From: Clytia hemisphaerica
Lineage: Eukaryota; Cnidaria; Hydrozoa; Leptothecata; Clytiidae
NCBI GenBank assembly: GCA_902728285.1
Contig: CACVBU010000681.1
Span: 3,140,413-3,204,412 of the forward strand
Direction: 5' to 3'
Length of the DNA stretch: 64,000 bases
Made by a program: the position numbers and the translations under genes. This document shows positions 11,190 to 20,691 of this stretch, piece after piece. Each line of letters begins with the position of its first letter. The stretch's first letter is position 1. A model generated the notes under the pieces. The model was not told the origin of the DNA, did no database searches, and was given only the letters and a program-made list of their open reading frames with translations.

Positions 11190-11300
11190 ACATGACATCA
11201 GTGTCGCTTGTCTTGAAAGTACGAAATATCCAAGAGCTGATAGATTTCACTTTGTTGATTTGGTTTTTGATGTGTTGATTGTAGCTCATATCTACATCTA
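11190..11300 (-). pseudogene. LINE RT-thumb fragment
   Basis: The frame reads 'LDVDMSYNQHIKNQINKV' and then 'SSWIFRTFKTSDTDVM'. This matches the segment just before the 'TLWKSLVIPHLDY' block in jockey-like ORF2 proteins. It lies between the two TIR insertions. Confidence 0.75.
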
Positions 11301-11305
11301 GAGTA

Positions 11306-11851
11306 CATAGTGGGCAACACCCCTCCAACCCCCACCTGAAAAAGGTCACCCCCACCTACATAGGGTTACCCCCACCTGAAATCTCATATCAGCCCAACCC
11401 CCACCTTTTTCAGCAACCTTGCCGGTAGAAAGGGGCTACACTATACTCCAACTCATATGCGCAAAACAGCGCAATCGAATCACACCTTCGAATTTGGAGG
11501 TCTTGTTCCTTTTAGGAACACTAAAGATCCCAGTTAAAAGTCCTGAGGACTACAAACTGGAAAGGAAAAGACTGGAGAAAAAATGAACTCTTTTTAACCT
11601 TCAGAACTTATGACAGTCATTTGTTTATATTTTTATCTAGTATAGTATGTGGAAAGTTGAAAAAGACAAAAAAGTACAAAATCAAACGAAGTTAAATACA
11701 GAAAACTTGACAACCCCCACCTGAAAAATGTTACCCCCACCTACATAGGGTTACCCCCACCTGAAATTTCTCATCAACCCAACCCCTACCTATTTTTAAA
11801 AATCTGAAAATCCTCAACCCCCCCAGAATCCAGGGGGGGGTGCCCACTATG
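11306..11851. mobile_element. TIR element 2 inserted in the LINE
   Basis: The ends CATAGTGGGCA / TGCCCACTATG are inverted. A perfect 5-bp duplication GAGTA (11301-11305 and 11852-11856) flanks the 546-bp element. Two direct copies of an approximately 80-bp C-rich block (ACCCCCACCTGAAAAA...) lie at about 11322-11403 and 11713-11794. Precise removal restores the LINE frame (...KDLGVT-LDVDMS...). It is non-coding. Confidence 0.85.
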
Positions 11852-11856
11852 GAGTA

Positions 11857-11987
11857 ACTCCAAGGTCTTTGACTTGGCTTTTTGTTTCAATTTGATCTTG
11901 AGTATCAGAATAATAAACTGAATAGGGTTTCAGCTCTTCATTTTTTCCATATTGCATATGTTCGAATTTGAGTCCATTCAGTTGCAT
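11857..11987 (-). pseudogene. LINE RT fragment between TIR element and Penelope-like insertion
   Basis: The frame reads 'NNMQLNGLKFEHMQYGKN' and ends 'ETKSQVKDLGV', a conserved stretch downstream of the RT catalytic core in jockey-like LINEs. It continues into 12689-13530 when the Penelope-like insertion and one copy of its target duplication are removed. Confidence 0.8.
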
Positions 11988-12000
11988 ATTATTGATCTCT

Positions 12001-12675
12001 TTTGCCATATCAAATCTTCTAATGAGGACGCTGGAAAGTACTACATCGGCTTGACGGGCAACACCTTCAAAACCAGATGGAACACCCACAAGTTTACCTT
12101 AAACCACGAAGAATCTACCAATCACACCCAATTATCGAACCACTACTGGGATCTGAAAAGAAATGGAGTGGAACCAATTCTCTCCTGGGAAATAATCGAC
12201 CACTCATCGTCCTACAGAAATGGCTCAAAAAACTGCAATTTATGCTTAAAAACTTGACTATTCACTTGAAAAAGTGAATATAATCACCTCCAAGCGTGAA
12301 CTCGTTAACACAAAATCTGAATTAATTTCAAAATGCCGACACGTGAACAAATTCTTATTGGAAAATAACAAAACAGTCCCTCCAGATGGGTGATAACTTT
12401 CACGATCCTTCATTGTATTTTATTATCAAAATCAACATTTTATTTAAACCAATTTATTTATTTAAACCAATTTCCCTAAACACAATTTATATACATACTT
12501 TTCAACCAATTAACTCATTTTTATTACTTTTTATCACTTTTACAACCTGTCAATTAATCATCCTTTTATATGTTTTTAGAGCAGAAATTTGTTCAAAAAT
12601 CTGATGATCGTCTATAAGGCGTGAAACAAGCTGTAATGTTGTTTTGATTTTTTGAAGAAATATACATTTTAAATC
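12001..12675 (+). mobile_element. 5'-truncated Penelope-like element (GIY-YIG endonuclease end)
   Basis: The reading frame from about 12020 contains 'GKYYIGLTGNTFKTRW', then 'HTQLSNHYWDLKRNG', 'KNCNLCL' and, after a one-base frameshift near 12250, 'NTKSELISKCRHVNKFLL' with a stop near 12390. This order is the GIY-YIG endonuclease domain of Penelope-like elements. The reverse transcriptase is missing, so only the 3' end was inserted. A 13-bp target duplication (ATTATTGATCTCT at 11988-12000 and 12676-12688) flanks it, as expected for target-primed insertion. The AT-rich tail from 12390 is the 3' non-coding part. Confidence 0.85.
12601..12635 (+). ncRNA. Hammerhead-ribozyme-like relic in the Penelope-like 3' end
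   Basis: The catalytic-core strings CTGATGA (12601-12607) and GAAAC (12623-12627) flank a possible stem II (CGTC/GGCG with a TATAA loop). A very short stem III follows (AC/GT, loop AAGCT) and then a GTA cleavage triplet at 12633-12635. Penelope-like elements are known to carry such minimal hammerheads. The base pair closing stem II next to the core is T/T, and stem I is weak, so this copy is probably inactive. Confidence 0.4.
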
Positions 12676-12688
12676 ATTATTGATCTCT

Positions 12689-13530
12689 GACCATTTGTAT
12701 ACTGAGTTGAGATCATTTTGGCGAAGTTGGACATCACTTTGACTGGCCAGTTCTTTCATCAGCCTGGTGTCATCCGCAAATGAAGACAGCACAGCGTGGT
12801 ATATATCTTCATCAATATCCTGTATCATTACAAGAAACAGAAGGGGGCCTAGCACAGAACCCTGAGGCACCCCAGATATGATATCTGCATTTTTGGATAG
12901 CGTTGTGTTGACAGAGACTCTCTGTGTTTTCCCTGTAAGAAATGACTTTATCCAGGATAGAAGTTTTCCACAAATGCCATTTCTTTCAAGTTTCTGCAGC
13001 AGTATCGAGTGATCAACACGGTCAAATGCTTTACTGAAATCAAGATAGATGACATCTACATTGTAGCCATTTTCAATATAGTGGATTAGACGTTCAGTGT
13101 GAGCAAGCAGTTGGCTTAAGCAGGATCTTCCTGACCTAAATCCATGTTGGTTGCTGTTGTAGAGGTTGTTTCTTTCCAGATGATCTTGCAAATTTTTTCT
13201 TACAATCTTTTCAAAAAATTTAGTGACGTGTGATGTAAGAGTGACAGGGCGATAGTTTTCAGCCAACCCTTGATTTCCTTTTTTGAAAATAGGGGTGATG
13301 TAACTTGTTTTCAGTATCTTTGGAGTGAATCCTTTGTCAAGAATGTTCTGCCATATCAATCTGAGTGGTTTTGCAAGCTTGTTGATTGTTTTTGAGTAGA
13401 AATATAGCTGGAAAGCCATCTGGGCCAGCAGCTGAGTTTAAAGAGAGGGTTTGTATCTCTCTAATAAAGTCGTCCTCTGTGAGGTCAAAATAATCAAGTT
13501 TCTCCGTAACTTGCAAAGGATTGAGATCAG
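12689..13530 (-). pseudogene. LINE reverse transcriptase domain
   Basis: RT blocks appear in order: 'NSAAGPDGFPA' (near 13430), 'YITPIFKKGN', 'NYRPVTLTSHVTKFFE', 'QHGFRSGRSCLSQLL', 'DVIYLDFSKAFDRVDH', 'ISGVPQGSVLGPLLFL' and the catalytic box as 'SSFADDTRLM'. The FADD form is common in jockey/CR1-like LINEs. A frameshift near 13400 separates the first block from the rest. At the low-coordinate end, translation runs into the inserted Penelope-like tail. Confidence 0.9.
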
Positions 13531-13540
13531 GATTTTCATA

Positions 13541-13945
13541 TTATGATTTTGGTGGTGTGAATACAGATTTATATTGATCTTGAAGTATATTGGCCATCTG
13601 AAGGTTATTGTCTGTTAGCTTATTTGTGATGGGATCTAATAATAATGGTCCCACTTTAGGTTTGGTTTTAGAAAATCTTTTTGCGTAAGAGTAGAAGAAT
13701 TTGGGGTTCACTTTGATTTTGGAGATTGCATCTAGCTCTTGGTTGTACCTTTCGTTGGCATAGCTGCTTTGTAATTTTAGTTGGATATCGATCAATCTTG
13801 ACTTTGTGTTCTTGTTGAGCTGTCTTTTCTTCAGTTTCTTTCTTTTTCGCATAAGAATTTGACGATCGCGTGGAATAATTGTTTTCTTTATGTGTTTTCG
13901 TAAAGGAATGTTGCTTTTGGTGATAACATCAATATCTTTTCCTTT
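13541..13945 (-). pseudogene. LINE ORF2 linker before RT
   Basis: The frame contains a basic segment ('RDRQILMRKRKKLKKRQL') followed by 'NPKFFYSYAKRFSKTKPKVG', 'DPITNKLTDNN' and 'ILQDQYKSVFTPP'. This is the usual region between the endonuclease and RT in jockey-like LINEs. The endonuclease itself is not present, so the LINE is truncated here. The open frame continues to 14194 only as repeat sequence. Confidence 0.75.
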
Positions 13946-14154
13946 ACAACAATACAATGCTGACAAGTTGACACAACAAATGTGTACATGTACATTGACA
14001 AGTAATCCCTTAGAGAAGTTTTTATAGAAATCTGCAACAAAAACGAAAGTGGTCTCTTCTACTGATTGCTTCCCAGCGCTCCTTCCCAGCTGTTTATCAA
14101 ATTTCCACCAATGAGGTTGTCGCATTTCAAACCCTTCTTTTTGGCACCCCTGGC

Positions 14155-14550
14155 CTTTCAGTGCCTTGCACGACGGGCGGCTGTAAAATACCACCCTTCA
14201 TATATTTGTTTCAATCCGTGATCCATGGCTTAGGTTTTTTCTCACTTTCAATTTACTAAAGAAAGCGGGAATTTGATGCAAGAGTTAGATTGTCAACAAA
14301 GTGCCGTAAAAAATCATTGAATAAAAGAAGAACTTAAAATCATAAATATTTTCATTTTGAAGAATAGGTGCAAAAAAGTGAAAAAATAGAAAAGTTTCAT
14401 TTTTTATTGCATTAATCGAAATGGGGGATTTGGAAAATTTTCTATGATTAGTTTTTTGCACAAACCCCTGTAACTATCGGCGAGCAACCCGTTGCTAAAG
14501 ATGTTGGCTTGAAATCGAAAATGAAACCACTCAAAACAAAAGTATAATCG
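14155..14550. repeat. Diverged dispersed repeat, copy 2 (pairs with 5165-5545)
   Basis: It shares the ordered phrases described at 5165-5545, in the same orientation. The copy lies directly upstream of the truncated LINE and is non-coding. Confidence 0.65.
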
Positions 14551-14890
14551 ACCCGTACTCAAAATCCCATAATCTTGATATACAAGTTTAAGTCTATACT
14601 GACAGGCCAGGAATGGAGCCAGGAAGCTGAAAACTGGAGCTTCAGAAAGAAAATAGATTTTCTGCACTTTTAGAAAAAACCCTTTCTTATCTTATGCCAG
14701 TTATATATCCTGAAAAAAAAGCAGAATAGCTGGAAGTGGAATATCTTATGCAAGACCAAAGATAGATAATAGATTAAAGCATTTATAAAAGCGCAGACAC
14801 ACCCCTCTTATTGATTGTTGAGTTGACGGTTGATGATCGCACATATTGCATGCCAACACTATAAACTGCCTTCTTTTTGATGGCTAAAAA
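14551..14890. other. Non-coding stretch, nothing recognised
   Basis: No gene, repeat partner or RNA structure was recognised between the dispersed repeat and the foldback element. Confidence 0.35.
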
Positions 14891-15326
14891 CCAGACGTCC
14901 GCGCTCGATAGGATCAATCATCGGAACGGCTCAATGACGGATCAATATGTGATCGATGGATTACTTAACGTTCCGGATGGGAGATCGATAGAGGATCGAT
15001 AATCAAGATTTTTTTAAGCTTATGATTAGTTATCGATTATTTATCGATCTCGATTTACGATCGATAACAAATCGATTAACGATCAATGACGAATCGATTT
15101 AAACGATCGATGACGAATCGATTAACGATAACGATCGATGATGAATCGATATACTCGATTGAAATATAGGTATAGCTCGATAATGGATCAACGAAGGATC
15201 GATACTCAAGACTTTTTAATGGCTAAATCTTCCATCGATCTCCCATCCGGATCGTTAAGTTATCCATCGATCCGTCATCGAGCTGTTCCGATGATCGATC
15301 CTTTATCGAGCGCAGACGTCTGCTGG
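14891..15326. mobile_element. CCAGAC-type foldback element, family 3 (GATCGAT arms), copy 1
   Basis: The element opens CCAGACGTCCGCGCTCGATA and closes with the near complement (GCAGACGTCTGCTGG). The arms are built almost entirely from GATCGAT/ATCGATT words. A perfect 6-bp duplication TAAAAA flanks it (14885-14890 and 15327-15332). A longer copy is at 22363-23209. It is non-coding. Confidence 0.85.
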
Positions 15327-15805
15327 TAAAAACTACCATATTCAAGCTTGAATTTCTAACCTGATATCCTGATGATGCCTTTAATCATTTGTAACGAATA
15401 AAATTCAAAATATATCAACTTTTGGGGGAAAAGGCCAAGCAAAACTTTATAGCTGGGGGGCCTGACAACAAGTAAATACAGTGTGATGATAAAGTGATGG
15501 CGGGATGGCTCTGGGCCTGGTATGTGGGCCACAAACTTTCCCACCAGCTAATAAGCTTAGGAATTTAGGAATGAAAAGAACCTTACCCACTTTAGTTTTA
15601 ATTCTGCCATTTTCCAATTTCTGTCCTGTTCATTTTTTTTGAGCCTTCTAAAAATAACCTTGGATGTTGGAGAGTTTGTAGTTTGTAGGTAGCAATGTTT
15701 ACAGGATCACCTTCTATTTACACCTTGTGGTCACACACGCTCAGGTTCGATACAGGATAAATTGACCGTTTTTATCTTAGTGTGTTGGTCTCTTATCGGA
15801 ATATT
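15327..15805. other. Non-coding stretch, nothing recognised
   Basis: There is no coding frame or repeat match in the window between the foldback element and the left end of the split-direct-repeat element. Confidence 0.35.
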
Positions 15806-15993
15806 TGGAGCTAAACCTTAGCTCAGGTTAATTCCAAGTCGAATGAAGTACATCCCGCCACCGCACCGAGGCGGCTATGAAATAGTATATTTCGGCTGCC
15901 GGTTATTCTTTCCTTCGCCTATATATATCCTACCGTCAAGCCCCTTTCAGCGCAGTTCAGCTCAGTCTCAATTGATCACAACTTCAATCTTTC
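15806..15993 (+). repeat. Split direct repeat A1 with promoter-like sequence
   Basis: It is nearly identical to A2 (20308-20493), with a few one-base indels. It contains GC-rich inverted words (CCGCACCGAGGCGG), a TATATATA box and a downstream TTCAGCTCAGTCTCA initiator-like stretch. An ORF starting upstream of the TATA box crosses this repeat and I do not trust its start. The frame continues to 16337 with an N/T/S-rich composition that could be real coding sequence without a visible ATG. Confidence 0.8.
15920..15927 (+). promoter_or_regulatory. TATA box in repeat A1
   Basis: TATATATA sits about 30-45 bp before an initiator-like TCAGTC. The same arrangement is preserved at 20420-20427 in A2. 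This suggests that the A segment is the transcription start of the element. Confidence 0.45.
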
Positions 15994-17588
15994 ATCATCT
16001 GAATAACGAACAACACGACGAACAACGACCACCATTTCAGCCATTTTGCCGCTATATCTGCTACACGTGTCAACCAGCGTTGAATCCAACGGCTCGCCCA
16101 AACTTTACAATTCCATCAACAGTGCCAGTTTCTTCAGTAGGCGATGAAACCAATATCTTGGTAACAGTATTCGAAAGCATCCAGCGAGCTGGCTTCGTCC
16201 ATCCAAATAACGAACGAACTACAACCTCTTCACCCGCTACCGCCTCAAACGCCCTCACAGGAGCAATCAACAACAATAATGGTAGCCTCGCTACGAGTAA
16301 AAACGTCCATCAACTCTCACTGCCACCCCTCCTTTAATTTTCGGTATGATATGAATCTTTGTATTGTTTTCTCTTTTCGTCTGGATTTAGATAGTCTTAA
16401 AAGGCTGGTAAAGTTATTGAGGCAAGTTTATCAGTATTCACCTGAATATGTGGCATTTTAAATTCAATCTTTGACATGATTGTTTGCTTCTTCTGGCTTT
16501 TGTTGTTCCTTTGGTTTGTTTTGAGGAGTCGTGTCGGTCTTGAATCAAGATAATTTCTGGCACTAGAATTTTGTTCAAGGCTTAAAAGATTTTCCTGCAT
16601 TCTGAGTGATTTGTGGCTGGAGTGACACTTGTCATCGTTTCTGGAGTTGTGACTGTTGGTCGTTGTGCTGCTTCATTTAGCCTTTTGAGAGTTGGGGATA
16701 GGGGCCTGTTATCCAGTGTTATGGTTATGTATTTTTTATTCATAATTGTTATAAATTAACCGGTCAATGAGCTATGAAATGATTGTCAAGTTGTTTTGGG
16801 ATTTGATATGATGGGACAAGTTCTTTGAGAAAGATGTCAGATTTAATGATTGTTTTGATTTTGACACGTACGTGGTATACAAGCCTGGTACGATTGAATA
16901 TTTGTATCTGCTTTCTCAAAGTTGAAATGACAAATTGGTGTTGTTACTTGTGACTTGAAGAATGAGGGTAGTGATCCAGTTTTTGCTTTTCGTCTTTTGC
17001 TTTAATAAGATCAAATTAAATGCTTGTTATAGTGGATTTTTGACTGGATTGATGTGTCATTTTGCATGTGTTTTGATTTTTGAGATGTTGTCATAAACTT
17101 TTTGCAGTTCCAAAATCACCCAAACATTTTCCCTTCTTGTTTTATTATTGATTTAAATGACAGCGAGTCAAAAAGGAGGCTGTTCTCTAACTATCATTTC
17201 TTCCATTGTTCTGGGGACTGGTCGGTTTTTATTTAAAAAATTTTCAATGGCCTGAATTTATCATTCTTAACGTTTAACTAATATCCTACATTTGAGGTAA
17301 CAACATTTGACCTTTTTAAGCAAGGGTAGTACCAGCAATGCCAGACATTCAGGATAAATTTATCAATTCTTTGCTAATGTTTTGAAATTATATAATCATT
17401 TTATAGTGTTGTGTCAAATTTGATTGATCAATATTCGTTGACTACTATCGGAAGTGTCTATCCTTTTGGGACAATGGGTTGAAACTTTATAATAAGGGAT
17501 AAGAAGACAAGTTTGACTGGCAGGTTCACTGTTCCAATTTGCAGCCAAATGTTTTGTGACTAAATGCTAAACAGGTTTTTTGGAAATA
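15994..17588. other. Interior of the split-repeat element, no recognised protein
   Basis: An open frame from A1 runs to a stop at 16337 and ends with a low-complexity tail. After that the plus strand is T/G-rich with only short frames. No RT, recombinase, protease or capsid motif was seen. Confidence 0.4.
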
Positions 17589-18591
17589 TAGTCATCTGGG
17601 GTAATTACGGGACGATTTTGACTTATTTGGGCATCACTCTGAAAGTATTAATCCTAGAGATCCGATCTTTTGATATTTTATTTGTCAAGGTATGACCTTT
17701 ACATAAGATGTATTACTTTTCCTTAAAATTTAGTAGATGTTCCTAAAATTTATTTTAAAGGTGTCCCGTAATTACCCCGCATTTTGGGGTAATTACGGGA
17801 CACCCTCGGGGTAAATATGGGACAGGTATAAAATGTTATTGAAAAATCCAGATATCTTTCCAAAAGGTCATGATATTTGAGGTTTTGCATTCACTTAATG
17901 ACTTCAAATCCAAGTGCTATCATTTAAAGGACTTCAACAAAATTAGTGACAGTGTCCCGTTTTTACCCCAGCTGTTTTTCCCATTTGGGGTAATAACGGG
18001 ACACTTTAAACAGTAATACTTGTATAGAGCATCTAGACCAAACTGAAGTAAATTTAGATGCAAACCTTTGCAAGGTTTTGAAAGACTTAGAGTGTAGTTA
18101 TGATTCCATTAAACTAGAAAATCAAGTTTGTACTTTTCTTATAAAAAATAAACACTTGAAACTCAAACTTTAGTGTCCCATAATTACCCCAAAATTAAGA
18201 TTTCACTATGGGGTAAATATGGGACACATTTTTTTAGAGATAAGGTGCCTTGTTTGATAATGAGACTATTATAATCTCAAACCATAGTATCTTGATGCCA
18301 GAATTCAGTCAAAATATAATCAAAGTGATTGCAGCTCTTCCTGACACTAAAGCTTGAAAAGTTCCTTCTAAAACTACGAAAATTGATTTTTATGGTGACA
18401 TATGAAACTTTTGTTGAAACATCAAAAGTATATGTTAGAATAATCTAACTAGACATTTTTCTAGCAGCTAGAATGACTATCTCCAAAATCCTCTCCATCT
18501 GAATCCAAATTTATAACAATAGCACCATTTTTAGGGGTGTCCCGTATTTACCCCTTAATTTTAACTGTCCCGTAATTACCCCAGATGACTA
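17589..18591. mobile_element. TIR element with GGGGTAATTACGGGAC hairpins
   Basis: Perfect inverted ends of at least 25 bp begin TAGTCATCTGGGGTAATTAC, flanked by TA on both sides (17587-17588 and 18592-18593). Inside, four further inverted pairs of the same word (GTGTCCCGTAATTACCCC and its complement) form hairpins near 17761, 17950, 18172 and 18534. There is no transposase. The TA duplication suggests Tc1/mariner-type mobilisation. It is nested inside the split-repeat element. Confidence 0.85.
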
Positions 18592-19710
18592 TACTTGATA
18601 AGTCAAATTATTTTCGCTATAGGAGTTGACGGAGAAAAGGGCTTCACAAAATGACTTAGTCATCCAGTATCTTAAATGGAATCACAACCTAACTGTAATG
18701 GTATGGAGTACTTTGAAATTTTAGTGCTGTGCTTTCGAGACAAATACTTGCAGAATTTGTATTAAAAGCTTGTGGCTCCTGAGTAGCTCAACAATGATTA
18801 TTGTTTCAACTTGATAGAGTCAGTGGCTAAGACAATGACAGTAATGAATTTCAATAGATTTCTCGAGCATGGATACTTTTGAATAATCAAAGGACCAAGT
18901 TCAAGTATTTATGAAAATATTATAGTTAATGGCTAACAGATGATGTTTTGAACCGTTCGTAATCTCCAAGTTTAGTTTGCAGCGTACATTCACTACAACC
19001 AATCTTAATTAGGATGTCTTATTTCCGTTTCATGTCACATATCTGCAAGAGACTTGAATCACATTGTACAGATCTCGAATCAACAGCTTAAATTCAGATC
19101 TTTTAAAGCTCTCTTAAAACTCAAATTTAGTTCTTCAATTTTCCACATGATTGTATTTAGTTTCCCAGCTGATTTTCTTAATGCTGATGCTTTTTGAATT
19201 TTTTCTCTCTTTCTATTTTGTTGCTGTCATTATTTTCCGATTTCTTTTTATATCTTTGTTTATAACTCTTCCTACTCCTTTTTTTAAATTTACAGACTAC
19301 AATTTCTAAGACACATTTCTTTGTAGAGATTCCTTTTCACAATAATATATGGAAATTCATGGATGGCAAACTTATATTTTGAAGGAAAGTCCATACCCTG
19401 CTCAAGCTCCTTCCTCTTGAACACTGTTTAAATACCCTAAGTTTTTGCATGGGTGGAGCCTCCGCTGCCCTCTCCGCATGTGTGTCTGACTCAATGATAC
19501 ACATTATGGGTAGACGGTCTAGGGATTGCTATCTTAGGTATCTCAAATCTCTGACCAACATATTTCTAAGTTTAATTCTAACTTGGCCAAGGTAAAATTT
19601 TTACATCACTATTTGCAACCTACCTAATGTCATTATGTGTCTAGAATTTCCTCAGATTAATCACTTTACCCTCCTTTTAATGTTATTCTTTGGATTTGGG
19701 TGACGTTGGG
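18592..19710. other. Interior of the split-repeat element, no gene seen
   Basis: There are no frames above background and no repeat partner. The sequence becomes pyrimidine-rich towards B1. Confidence 0.35.
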
Positions 19711-20309
19711 GTGTAGGGTTACTCCGTAACCGTTGCATGTCAGTAGTCAGTTACTTAGATTAATCCCCTAAGGTCAAGGATCCAGTTTAGATCTGGATTA
19801 GGTTTCGCACACTGTAGTCCCAACGGTGTTAAGGTTCGCCAGGGCAACCTCCCTGTTTATTTTTAGCCTCCGTCTTAACGGGCGTATAAGTCTCCGTCAT
19901 CAAAAACGGGGCTATCCCCCGTCACAAAACGGGGCTAGGCGAAAACTTCATCAAAACAGGCTCTAAGTAAGACCCCCGTCATATATAAATACGGGTTACA
20001 CAGGACACCCGTCCGTCAAAACCCGGGTTAGCTCTCAGTTATATATATATCTTGATGCATCCCCACTGTATCCCAAGTTCTATTATACATTTTCGGCATT
20101 CTTGTTTCCGTTTCGAAATATACTGTTTCCATTACTGCACACTTATGTCTCTATACATTTCCTCTGTTGCTCATATCCTTTGGTACCTAGATCAGTGTAT
20201 TTCGACCACTTTCAAAACTTCTCCACCTTGCCTCCTTAGTCTGCCTTTTTTGTGTTTTTATTCCTAGGGCCTTATACTTTAATTACATCTGAGACGTGGG
20301 AATTAATTG
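19711..20309 (+). repeat. Split direct repeat B1
   Basis: It begins GTGTAGGGTTACTCCG and ends GGGAATTAATTG, matching B2 with scattered one-base insertions and a damaged hairpin array (19870-20028). It is followed without a gap by A2. Confidence 0.85.
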
Positions 20310-20691
20310 GAGCTAAACCTTAGCTCAGGTTATTCCAGTCGAATGAAGTACATCCCGCCACCGCACCGAGGCGGCTATGAAATAGTATATTTCGGCTGCC
20401 GGTTATTCTTTCCTTCGCCTATATATATCCTACCGTCAAGCCCCTTTCAGCGCAGTTCAGCTCAGTCTCAATTGATCACAACTTCAATCTTTCCCTCCCA
20501 CCCTCTCCTTAACCCCTGTATTTTGGTTCTGCTTTCTGCTTCTTCCTTTTCTTTTTTTAGTTACCAACTGCGTTCTCATCCAAGCGTGGTGATTGCTGCT
20601 GCGACGGATCCTGATCTCGTGGTTTCTCCTGGGCAAGGCTGTTAACCAGAGATTAGGTCATTTGGGATGCATCATGATACGTTTAGTTCTA
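20308..20691 (+). repeat. Split direct repeat A2 plus a 197-bp unique spacer
   Basis: 20308-20493 repeats A1, including the TATA box at 20420. The following 197 bp have no match elsewhere in the window and contain a pyrimidine tract followed by TTTTTTTAG, which looks like a 3' splice site near 20560. Confidence 0.75.

Larger units (their letters stand above)
9985..13945 (-). mobile_element. Jockey/CR1-type non-LTR retrotransposon (LINE), broken by three insertions
   Basis: On the minus strand the pieces are: pre-RT linker (13541-13945), reverse transcriptase (12689-13530), RT thumb pieces (11857-11987, then 11190-11300) and C-terminal region (10166-10702). A TIR element (10703-11189), a second TIR element (11306-11851) and a Penelope-like element (12001-12675) separate them. 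The 3' tail holds two copies, 137 bp apart, of a 20-bp phrase around 'TAGTTTGGGGCTAACCCGAT' (plus strand, 9985 and 10122). The endonuclease domain is absent (5' truncation near 13945). Confidence 0.85.

Noticed and set aside
12550..12688. C-terminal part of the LINE RT frame ending KTYKRMIN
   Set aside because: This part reads antisense through the Penelope-like 3' tail; the LINE protein actually resumes at 11987.
15843..16337. A 164-codon ORF starting MKYIPPPHRGG
   Set aside because: Its start lies upstream of the TATA box and inside the non-coding A repeat, which recurs at 20308 with a different continuation. Only the part after about 15994 could be coding.
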